From a bacterium UBP12_UBA5184 (GTDB taxonomy: Bacteria > Vulcanimicrobiota > Vulcanimicrobiia > Vulcanimicrobiales > Vulcanimicrobiaceae): DNA of 13,203 bases. The stretch covers positions 7,071 through 20,273 of the forward strand of contig DHWK01000084.1 of NCBI GenBank assembly GCA_002413145.1. The letters run 5' to 3'. The translations under genes were made by a program, and so were the position numbers. Every line of letters starts with the position of its first letter. The stretch's first letter is position 1. The notes under the pieces are model-generated. The model saw only the letters and a program-made list of their open reading frames with translations. It was not told where the DNA came from and searched no databases. Positions 8,233 through 13,203 of this stretch are shown one piece after another.

Positions 8233-8283
8233 GGGCTCGCACTTTTCGAGGGCGAGCGCTTTTCCTCCACGAACGCCGCCCCA
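8233..8283. promoter_or_regulatory. Divergent hslO/aroQ intergenic region
   Basis: These 51 bases separate the divergent starts of hslO (minus) and aroQ (plus), so both promoters must lie here or run into the opposite coding sequence. I cannot pick convincing -35/-10 boxes, and neither gene has a strong ribosome binding site. The call rests on gene arrangement alone. Confidence 0.4.
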
Positions 8284-8718
8284 ATGAACGTGCTGGTCAT
8301 CCACGGGCCGAATCTCGACCTGTTGGGGACTCGCGAGCCCCACGTGTACGGAACCGCGACACTCGCGGATATCGACGCGCGGATCCGGCGCGTCGCTGAA
8401 GCGCTCAAGATCGACGTCCGTACGGTCCAGCACAATTCCGAGGGGGCGATCGTCGACGAGCTGCACCGCGCCGCCGCGACCGTCGACGGGATCGTGGTCA
8501 ATCCGGCCGCTTTCACCCATTACGCCTACGCGTTGCGCGACGCGATCGCCGCGGTCGGAAAGCCGACCATCGAGGTCCACATCACGAACGTTCATGCCCG
8601 GGAGCCATTCCGAGCGCATAGCGTCACGGCCGGCGTCTGCCACGGGACGATCGCGGGTTTCGGCGCCGAGTCGTACTGTTTGGCGTTGCGCGCGCTGGCC
8701 GACCTGCTGCGGCGCTGA
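8284..8718 (+). CDS. aroQ: 3-dehydroquinate dehydratase, type II
   Basis: This enzyme removes water from 3-dehydroquinate to give 3-dehydroshikimate in the shikimate pathway for aromatic amino acids. The 144 residues and the start MNVLVIHGPNLDLLG are typical of the small dodecameric type II enzymes. Catalytic and binding residues visible are N10 (GPN motif), R17 and Y22 in the lid loop GTREPHVYG, N73 in VVNPAAFTHYAYALRDA, H99 and N102 in EVHITNVHAREPF, and R110. The ATG at 8284 is fixed by the N-terminal motif; the open frame before it has no family similarity. I see no good Shine-Dalgarno sequence, so the message may be leaderless or weakly initiated. A T7 run at 8744-8750 lies 26 bases after the stop. 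Confidence 0.95.
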   Translation: MNVLVIHGPNLDLLGTREPHVYGTATLADIDARIRRVAEALKIDVRTVQHNSEGAIVDELHRAAATVDGIVVNPAAFTHYAYALRDAIAAVGKPTIEVHITNVHAREPFRAHSVTAGVCHGTIAGFGAESYCLALRALADLLRR

Positions 8719-8743
8719 GCCGCAAAGGCGCATGATTGCAGCA

Positions 8744-8750
8744 TTTTTTT
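8744..8750 (+). terminator. T-run possibly ending aroQ transcription
   Basis: Seven T residues lie 26 bases after the aroQ stop. The nearest stem, TGCGGC 8708-8713 with GCCGCA 8719-8724, spans the stop codon and is separated from the T-run by about 20 bases, so this is not a textbook intrinsic terminator. Confidence 0.25.
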
Positions 8751-8884
8751 GGGGACTGCCGGGCAGGAGGGCGCATGGCGCCTGCGTACTACAGGTCAGG
8801 TGCGGGCCGCTTAGTTGATCGAGCACCCGTTTACTCGGCGCCTGACTACGACGCATCGCTCGTAGCTGCTATGGAGAAGATAAC
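8751..8884 (+). promoter_or_regulatory. Repeat-rich upstream region and leader of the HU gene
   Basis: This stretch precedes the TTG start of the HU gene and is full of short complementary segments. GGCGC 8770-8774 pairs with GCGCC 8778-8782 around ATG. GGTGC 8799-8803 pairs with GCACC 8823-8827. TCAGG 8796-8800 could pair with CCTGA 8841-8845. CTACGA 8846-8851 pairs with TCGTAG 8860-8865, just ahead of the ribosome binding site GGAG at 8873-8876. GGCGCCTG also recurs at 8777 and 8837, each followed closely by ACTAC. The promoter must lie here but I cannot place its boxes. The region may be a folded mRNA leader; no known RNA family is recognised. Confidence 0.35.
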
Positions 8885-9184
8885 TTGACAAAAGCCGAAC
8901 TAATCGATTCGCTGGCGGAGGAAATGGAACTCTCTAAGCGTCAAGTCGGCGAACTCGTCGATCTCTTGCTCGATGAGATCAAGGCTGCGCTCGTCAAGGG
9001 CGACAAAGTTCAACTGATTCCGTTCGGCAACTTCGTCGTGCGCGACCGAAAAAAACGCGAAGGTCGCAACCCCAAGACCGGCGAGCGGATCATCATCCCG
9101 GCTCGACGCGTCCCGGCGTTTAGCGCCGGCAAAGGCCTCAAAGACGCGGTCGCCGGCGGGAAGAAGAAGCGCGCAAAGCGCTAG
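8885..9184 (+). CDS. HU-family DNA-binding protein
   Basis: HU/IHF proteins are small dimers that bend and compact DNA in the nucleoid. The 99-residue protein has the N-terminal helical dimerisation part (TKAELIDSLAEEMELSKRQV), the FGNF turn at residues ~48-51, and the beta-arm carrying GRNPKTGERIIIPARRVPAF, where the arm-tip proline that intercalates into DNA sits in the IPA segment. The C-terminus is short and lysine-rich (GGKKKRAKR), which may add non-specific DNA contacts. The TTG start at 8885 is chosen because GGAGAAG at 8873-8879 stands at the right distance and family similarity begins at once with MTKAELI. The gene is monocistronic by layout: it has its own upstream region and a strong hairpin after its stop. 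HU or IHF subtype cannot be decided, so no symbol is given. Confidence 0.95.
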   Translation: MTKAELIDSLAEEMELSKRQVGELVDLLLDEIKAALVKGDKVQLIPFGNFVVRDRKKREGRNPKTGERIIIPARRVPAFSAGKGLKDAVAGGKKKRAKR

Positions 9185-9209
9185 CCCAGCCGTTCGTCTT
9201 TATCTCTCT

Positions 9210-9240
9210 AGAAGCGCCGCGAGCGGCGCTTCTATGTTTT
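9210..9240 (+). terminator. Intrinsic terminator after the HU gene
   Basis: AGAAGCGCCGC at 9210-9220 is the exact reverse complement of GCGGCGCTTCT at 9223-9233, giving a very stable hairpin 25 bases after the HU stop. It is followed by ATG and TTTT (9237-9240), a short U-tract. Confidence 0.75.
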
Positions 9241-9307
9241 CGCGCGCTTGGAAGGGAGAGCGAGCCGGCGCGAAAAATTTTCCCCATCCATCACGGGAGG
9301 ACTTACG

Positions 9308-9805
9308 ATGATGCGTCGTTTTCTTATACTGGCGGCCGTTGCCGTCGCGTGTTCGACTCTTATATTGGGAGTAGCGGCCCAAAGGCCGGGTGCGGACGCG
9401 GCGAAGACCTCGCCCGCGAACGGTTGGACGATCCACATCGATGCGAAGAGACATTTCGGCGCGCACCCCGCCGAAGTAGCTCACCACTGGTGCAAGAATG
9501 TGGCGGGCGGAATGATCGAGTGCCAGATTTACGACGGCGACTCGGCCAATGCCCAACTCGTCGCGGTCGAGACGATCGTTCAGCCGGGCACTTATAAAAG
9601 TTTCTCGGCTGACGAGCAGGCCAAGTGGCACTATCACAAAACCGAGATTCCGAAGGTCGACGCAAAGACGCCCGACATGACTCAAGCTCAGGCAACCAAG
9701 CTCGTTGCGCAACTCAGTCCGACCTACGGAAAAGTTTACGTCCTTTGGGATCCGATGACGTCGGCCCAACCCATTGGCGATCCAACGCTCACGATTCTGA
9801 AATGA
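9308..9805 (+). CDS. Exported DUF1264 family protein
   Basis: The 165-residue product belongs to the DUF1264 family, which includes the plant oil-body-associated proteins (OBAP); the biochemical role of the bacterial members is not known to me. Shared signatures are AHHWCK (H59, H60, C62), IYDGDSANAQL (74-84), VETI, WHYHKTEIP (107-115), YGKVYVLWDP (140-149) and the proline-rich end. The N-terminus is a clear signal peptide: MMRR, then a hydrophobic stretch to about residue 22, with a plausible signal peptidase I site after GVAA (residue 24). The protein is therefore probably exported, unlike the plant proteins. A cysteine at 15 lies within the hydrophobic core and does not make a good lipobox. 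GGGAGG at 9295-9300 is 7 bases from the ATG at 9308 and 10 from a second ATG at 9311. The gene stands alone between the HU terminator and tRNA-Pro. Confidence 0.88.
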   Translation: MMRRFLILAAVAVACSTLILGVAAQRPGADAAKTSPANGWTIHIDAKRHFGAHPAEVAHHWCKNVAGGMIECQIYDGDSANAQLVAVETIVQPGTYKSFSADEQAKWHYHKTEIPKVDAKTPDMTQAQATKLVAQLSPTYGKVYVLWDPMTSAQPIGDPTLTILK

Positions 9806-9851
9806 CGGCTAGCATGGAGCTGCGCCCTGGCCTGCGAAGTGAGGAAGCCGG

Positions 9852-9929
9852 CGGGCAGTAGCGTAGCTTGGTTAACGCGCCAGTCTGGGGGACTGGAGAG
9901 CGCTGGTTCGAATCCAGTCTGCCCGACCA
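9852..9929 (+). tRNA. tRNA-Pro (anticodon GGG)
   Basis: A full cloverleaf of 78 bases can be drawn. The acceptor stem is CGGGCAG with CTGCCCG, followed by A and an encoded CCA. The D-stem is GCGT/ACGC. The anticodon stem is CCAGT/ACTGG with loop CTGGGGG (9885-9891), so the anticodon is GGG at 9887-9889. The variable loop has five bases. The T-stem is GCTGG/CCAGT with one G-T pair around loop TTCGAAT. A G follows the anticodon, as expected for proline tRNAs. It reads CCC and CCU codons. It lies 46 bp after the DUF1264 gene and may be co-transcribed with it or have its own promoter. Confidence 0.95.
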
Positions 9930-9933
9930 ATGA

Positions 9934-9960
9934 GAAAGCCCGCGCAATCCGCGGGCTTTC
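9934..9960. terminator. Hairpin terminator between tRNA-Pro and the converging minus-strand gene
   Basis: GAAAGCCCGCG (9934-9944) pairs perfectly with CGCGGGCTTTC (9950-9960) around a 5-base loop. The stem starts with A-rich and ends with T-rich bases, so it can end transcription in both directions: tRNA-Pro from the left and the secreted-protein gene from the right. Confidence 0.7.
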
Positions 9961-9974
9961 GAACGTCCGCCGGG

Positions 9975-10463
9975 CTAGTGCCGCAGGGCGTCGCAGTTGA
10001 GGCCGAATCCGTTGTCAGCCGCCGTTACTGGCACAAAAAAGACCGTCTGCGAACGACGGCCGCTCGCGTCGAAACCGACCACTTGGACTTTACGGCGCTG
10101 CCCCGCGATGGCGCGCAACGGATCGTCCCAGCGAAGGTGGTTTCGCTGGTACTCGTGATACGCCCGATTGAGTGTCGCAAGCGGCGAGCCAGGCGCGTCT
10201 GTTGCGATCTCCTGCGGCGAAAAGCTAGCGCAGCGATTGCCGTCAACATAGACGACCAGGCTGGTCGCAGTTTGTTCGTTACGTTGAAAAACACCGGCTG
10301 CGTCCCACGGCCAAAATTCCGGCGATCCGATCGGGGTTCTGGTTTGCATCGGATTCGGCGGTTCTTGCGCGCCCGTCATCGACGGCAAACCCCATACGAC
10401 GATGCCAAGCGTCGCGCCGAGCAACGCGAGCGCACGGAGGGAGCCATACCTGGCGTTCATCAT
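9975..10463 (-). CDS. Small secreted protein of unknown function
   Basis: I do not recognise this 162-residue protein. It starts MMNARYGSLR, followed by a hydrophobic segment (residues ~11-29) and a plausible signal peptidase site near MTGA (residue 32), so it is probably exported. The mature part is proline-rich at first (EPPNPMQTRTPIGSPEFWPWD). It then has VVYVDGNRCASF (70-81), an amphipathic stretch ATLNRAYHEYQRNHLRWDDP, and a strand-like part VQVVGFDASGRRSQTVFFVP. There are just two cysteines, C78 and C157, which could form a disulfide bond after export. The start could be either ATG at 10463 or the next at 10460; only a distant GGAAG lies upstream. It diverges from the metalloprotease across 243 bp and shares the hairpin at 9934-9960 as its terminator. 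Confidence 0.7.
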   Translation of the reverse strand: MMNARYGSLRALALLGATLGIVVWGLPSMTGAQEPPNPMQTRTPIGSPEFWPWDAAGVFQRNEQTATSLVVYVDGNRCASFSPQEIATDAPGSPLATLNRAYHEYQRNHLRWDDPLRAIAGQRRKVQVVGFDASGRRSQTVFFVPVTAADNGFGLNCDALRH

Positions 10464-10706
10464 AGCGAGCGCGTACGGCTTCCCAACGTGGTCATAACGA
10501 CGAACGCTGCCCTTGCGCGCCCGAGACGCTGAATGGTCGGCATGAATGCGCTACGCTCCGCGACGAGACGGAATGAAGTGCCCGTTTCGGTCGGAACCCT
10601 CCAATCCTGCCACTCGGCCGGCGCGACGTCCCAATGGTCGGCAACCCCCGACGCCGCAACGCCGCGGCGGCGGGTCTTGCCGCCTCCTCGGTCCAAGCCG
10701 GGTCGA
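10464..10706. promoter_or_regulatory. Divergent intergenic region between the secreted protein and the metalloprotease
   Basis: These 243 bases lie between divergent starts and must hold both promoters. Plus-strand open reading is possible from ATGs at 10533 and 10542 into the metalloprotease, but the encoded residues are low-complexity and precede a normal signal peptide, so I treat them as non-coding. I see no convincing promoter boxes, operator or RNA gene. Confidence 0.35.
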
Positions 10707-11186
10707 ATGCGTCACTTCGTGCGAATGCTTGCGCTCTCGACCGTCTTCGCACTTTCGCTGGCCGCCGGCTCCGAACGCGTCTTGGCGCAGCGCGCCGGCG
10801 TTCAGTCTTCCGGCGGCGAGCCTACGGCTTACGAGGCATTCGTGAAAGATGCGCAAGCGCAGCGCGGGTTGTTCACGATCTGGCACAAAGCAGGACGCGT
10901 CTACCTCGAACTGGCGGCAGACCAACTCGATCACGAATTCGTGCAGACGATCGTGCCTTCGACGGGGCTGGGCGGCTTCGGGCTCGTTTGGGGCAACACC
11001 GATCATCTGCCGACCGAACTCGTTCGTTTTGAGCGCGCGGGAAACAACGTCGCGATCCTTTGGCCGAGCCCGTACTTCATCGCTCCGCGTACGCCGGCGG
11101 CGCAGCGCGCCATCGATCGTTCGTTCGCTCGATCATCGGTCTCGCGCCGATCGTCGCCATCGACGAACGCAGCGGGGCCGTCGTGA
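10707..11186 (+). pseudogene. Zinc metalloprotease (DUF5117/DUF4953 type), fragment 1 of 3: signal peptide and N-terminal domain
   Basis: This is the first part of a large secreted protease, normally about 800 residues, related to metzincin-type bacterial proteins with DUF5118, DUF5117 and DUF4953 domains. It starts MRHFVRMLALS with a hydrophobic segment and a likely cleavage near RVLAQ (residue 28), so it is exported. The N-terminal domain follows: AYEAFVKDAQAQRGLFTIWH, then YLELAADQLDHEF, GGFGLVWGN, ELVRFERAGNNVAILWPSPYF. True similarity ends near 11127 at AIDRSFA. After that this frame reads unrelated residues to a TGA at 11184-11186, while the protein continues in another frame. ATG 10707 was chosen because the signal peptide starts there; ATG 10725 is an alternative, and neither has a good ribosome binding site. 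The break lies in a tetranucleotide run at 11112-11131. Confidence 0.8.
11112..11131 (+). repeat. NTCG tetranucleotide run at the first frameshift
   Basis: Five consecutive tetramers read ATCG ATCG TTCG TTCG CTCG. The metalloprotease frame changes here from codons starting at multiples of three to codons starting one base earlier, which is a net loss of one base modulo three. Loss of one 4-base unit would do exactly that. With one extra TTCG the protein reads through as AIDRSFVRSIIGLAPIVAID. Confidence 0.6.
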
Positions 11187-12049
11187 TCGACGCGTCGCCG
11201 TTCTTAGACGATCAACTGAACCTCAAGAAAATCTTACGCCGCGGCGCCGGCGCTGCGCAGCCCTATGTTCTCAACCCGCAGCGAACGTACTTCGGCCCGA
11301 CCAAAGCGTTTCCGAAGAACGTGCTGCTCGAAGTGCGACAAGACTGGGTTTCGGACGATCAGCGTTTGCGCGATGTCCCCGCCGATCCGCGTCAGGTGCA
11401 GATTCGCGTCGTGTACAATCTCGCCGAGCCTCCGCGGAACGACGGTTATCGGCCGCGTCTCGCCGACGATCGCGTCGGAGTTTACGACGACGTCTACCTA
11501 CAGTTCGACGACGAACGCGTGCTGTCGCGTAGCTTGCGCTACGTCGTGCGCTGGAATCTGCAACCCTCTGACCCGAGCAAACCCGTCTCCCCCGCGACGC
11601 ATCCGATGCTCTTTTATCTAAGCAACACGATTCCGGAAAAGTACCGGCCGACGATTCGCGACGCCGTTTTGAAGTGGAACGACGCGTTCTTGAAGATCGG
11701 CGTCAGCGACGCGATCCAAGTTCGCGAACAGCCTGACGACCCCAATTGGGATCCCGACGACATTCGCTACAATGTCTTGCGCTGGATCGCCGAATACCGC
11801 GGAAGTTTCGGCGCCGACTCCCAGACGCTCTTCGATCCGCGCACGGGTGAAGAATTTCGAACCGGTATTTTGATTTCGGCCGACGTCCCGCTCAACGCGC
11901 AGCGAGCTTGGACGTACCTCGTCGACCCGGTGCGCTACGGCCGCTCGACCGACCCGATGCCGCAAGCGTTCCTCGACGAGACGTGGTATAGCACGATCCT
12001 TCACGAAACCGGCCACAATCTGGGCTTCCAGCACAACTTCATCGGGTCG
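11117..12049 (+). pseudogene. Zinc metalloprotease (DUF5117/DUF4953 type), fragment 2 of 3: central domain and zinc site
   Basis: The protein resumes at SIIGLAPIVAIDERSGAVVI and runs in one frame to the catalytic site. It covers the DUF5117 part (FPKNVLLEVRQDW, YNLAEPPRNDGYRPRLADDR, VGVYDDVYLQF, IPEKYRPTIRDAVLKWNDAF, PDDPNWDPDDIRYNVLRWI) and the start of the zincin part (AQRAWTYLVDP). The zinc-binding signature HETGHNLGFQH (12002-12034) has the HExxHxxGxxH form of metzincins, with the glutamate as catalytic base. Similarity stops at NFIGS, about 12049. The open frame goes on to a stop at 12542-12544 but that tail is an out-of-frame reading of fragment 3. No start codon with a ribosome binding site is evident for independent translation, so this part probably depends on restoring the frame at 11112-11131. 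Confidence 0.82.
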
Positions 12050-12996
12050 AGGACGTCTCGTGGGCGAACGGTCACGCCGCCGATCCGCGCGTCGAGCAAG
12101 GCGATCTCACCAACGATCCTCTGGGCTGGTGCGCGATGCGCCTCGCGATGTATCGGGATCAGATGCGGCACCTCAACGAACGCTTTCCAATGGCCGGCGA
12201 TGCGTTCTGGGCCGAGACCGACGCGTTTGCGTACCTCTGGCGCCAATACGGCGCCTGCGCGCAGTTGCCGTCGCACTTCATCGGCGGCCAGTACTTGTCG
12301 CGCGCGCACCGCGGCGATCCGCATGCCGAACCTCCGATCGTCCCGGTGTCGCGCGCCGACCAGAAACGAGCGTTCGATTTGTTGGAACGCAACGTATTCG
12401 CAGCCGACGCTCTCCCGCTGTCGCCATCGCTCGTCGCGAGGCTCACCTATAGCGAGTGGGCCGGCTACGGCTACAATTTTCCGACGTATGGAAACCTTCC
12501 GCAGTTTCTCTACGACCCGCCCGAACGTCACGACACGTCCCTGACGGATCTGGTCGGAACGATGCAGGCCGGCGTCTTGCGACAGATGTTCCAGCCGCTG
12601 GTGTTGGCGCGAATCGTCGACGCTCCGTCGGAGACCGCCGACCCTCACCCGATGCGTCTCGCCGATCTCTTTACGTGGATGCACCGCGCCGCCTATCGCG
12701 AGTTCTCCGCCGGGACGAAACTTGCGGCGATTGCGCCGCTGCGCCGCGCTCTCCAACATCGCTACCTCGACACCTTGCTCGAGATCGCGTCGTCGAGCGA
12801 CGCCAACCTGCCCGTCGATGCTCGCGCGCTCGCGCGTGCCGAGTTGCAGACGATCCGCGGCGAAGCTTCGCGCGCACTGCGCTCGACGCGGCTCGACCGG
12901 ACGACGCGCGCGCACCTCGAACTCTTGATCGCCGACGCGAAGGAGCCGCGTGCCGCACCGGCGTCCCCGCCCGGTCGGCCTCGCGCGGGCGGGTAA
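12049..12996 (+). pseudogene. Zinc metalloprotease (DUF5117/DUF4953 type), fragment 3 of 3: C-terminal part
   Basis: A third frame carries the C-terminal part of the same protease. It begins EDVSWANGHAADPRVEQGD and continues with LTNDPLGWCAMRLAMYRDQM, AFAYLWRQYGACAQLPSHFI, GGQYLSRAHRGDP, YSEWAGYGYNF and LQTIRGEASRALRST to a TAA at 12994-12996. From what I know of the family, a stretch of several tens of residues with a Met-turn motif (of the SVMDY kind) should stand between the zinc site and DEDVSWANGH. Here NFIGS is followed almost directly by EDVSW, in another frame. This looks like an internal deletion whose length is one more than a multiple of three. The first in-frame ATG is at 12136. 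A perfect hairpin follows 2 bases after the stop. Confidence 0.8.
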
Positions 12997-12998
12997 AA

Positions 12999-13036
12999 GG
13001 CAAGCGGGGTCAGCATCCGTGCCGACCCCGCTTGCC
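12999..13036. terminator. Perfect 13-bp hairpin after the metalloprotease
   Basis: GGCAAGCGGGGTC (12999-13011) is the exact reverse complement of GACCCCGCTTGCC (13024-13036), with a 12-base loop. On the plus strand no U-tract follows (GGCTCTC). On the minus strand the stem is followed by TTTT, from the AAAA at 12995-12998, so it fits best as a terminator for transcription entering from beyond the right edge, or as a bidirectional one. Confidence 0.6.
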
Positions 13037-13203
13037 GGCTCTCTGGTCAGGAGCGCCGTTTCTCGCAATGTCAGGCTAGCACGCGCCGCTTCGCTTTGTC
13101 GTGTGACGCCGCTCACCAAAACGTAGGGCCCGCCCCCTATCGGCCATAATGAACGGCCAACGTGCAGGCCCAACCAAGCGACCCATTTTCGAAACCATAC
13201 GAG
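13037..13203. other. Right-edge stretch without a supported gene
   Basis: I find no supported gene here. An ATG at 13149 opens a short plus-strand frame (MNGQRAGPTKRPIFETIR) that runs off the window. It has no ribosome binding site and too few residues to judge. A minus-strand frame starting at 13173 is a shadow that runs over the metalloprotease. Confidence 0.3.

Noticed and set aside
8134..8283. N-terminal extension of the dehydroquinase
   Set aside because: Type II dehydroquinases start at MNVLVIHGPN; the extension lies over the divergent hslO start.
8792..8801. CAGGTCAGGT, resembling part of the bacterial SRP RNA apical loop region
   Set aside because: The GGAAGGAAGCA-type core that should follow is absent, so an SRP RNA is not supported.
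8233..8856. N-terminal extension of Hsp33 upstream of the GTG at 8232
   Set aside because: Hsp33 similarity starts at the GTG, the total length would be far above the family norm, and the extension is antisense to aroQ.
9930..10532. A 200-codon plus-strand frame after tRNA-Pro
   Set aside because: It begins at the tRNA 3' end, runs through the terminator hairpin, and is antisense to the minus-strand protein with a signal peptide, which is the more credible gene.
12001..13173. A 390-codon minus-strand frame at the right edge
   Set aside because: Its antisense partner is the recognisable protease C-terminus. The residues look like random high-GC translation, and the hairpin at 12999-13036 lies inside it.
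13149..13203. Possible start of a plus-strand gene running off the window
   Set aside because: Only 18 codons are visible, with no ribosome binding site and no recognisable motif.
1..13203. CRISPR array, insertion sequence, phage or toxin-antitoxin module
   Set aside because: No regularly spaced repeats, transposase, integrase or small paired toxin/antitoxin genes are seen on either strand.

Overview
This is a 13.2 kb stretch of a high-GC bacterial chromosome, probably from an environmental or metagenome-derived genome. The indirect Gln/Asn-tRNA pathway (GatCAB), MutS2, an Hsp33 chaperone, type II dehydroquinase and an HU protein are general bacterial functions. The base and word usage (many CGATCG and GCGCG words) would suit a lineage such as Candidatus Eremiobacterota (WPS-2/Vulcanimicrobiota), but that is a guess from impression. 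I could not test it.

Positions 1-7319 are a plus-strand gene string: an odd open frame ending in the catalytic C-terminus of an RlmD/RumA-type 23S rRNA methyltransferase, then gatC, gatA, gatB, mutS2 and tyrS. Every junction is a 1-base (TGATG) or 4-base (ATGA or GTGA) stop/start overlap, so the set looks like one translationally coupled operon of tRNA charging, rRNA modification and DNA/ribosome maintenance. The first frame is chimeric: its first ~83 residues look like the C-terminus of a short-chain dehydrogenase and its last ~66 like RlmD. The join lies in a GCGCGCGCGC run near the window edge, so an assembly chimera is the leading explanation.

Positions 7327-9240 hold hslO (Hsp33, minus strand, converging on tyrS with 7 bp between stops), the divergent aroQ, and an HU gene with a TTG start, a good Shine-Dalgarno site and a leader rich in inverted repeats, closed by a strong hairpin. 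Positions 9308-9960 hold an exported DUF1264 protein, a complete tRNA-Pro(GGG) with encoded CCA, and a hairpin terminator that can also serve the converging minus-strand gene.

Positions 9975-13203 hold a small secreted protein of unknown function (minus strand) and, facing away from it, a large secreted zinc metalloprotease of the DUF5117/DUF4953 type in three reading frames. The first break sits in a run of NTCG tetranucleotides. The second follows directly after the HExxHxxGxxH zinc site and appears to remove a block of sequence, including the expected Met-turn region. The gene is therefore a pseudogene, a possible slippage-controlled gene, or a victim of assembly errors. A long perfect hairpin follows it. 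The last ~165 bases hold no gene I can support.

I see no CRISPR array, insertion sequence, phage gene or clearly new multi-gene system. The points worth checking are the chimeric first frame, the two lesions in the metalloprotease, the exported DUF1264 protein and the structured HU leader.
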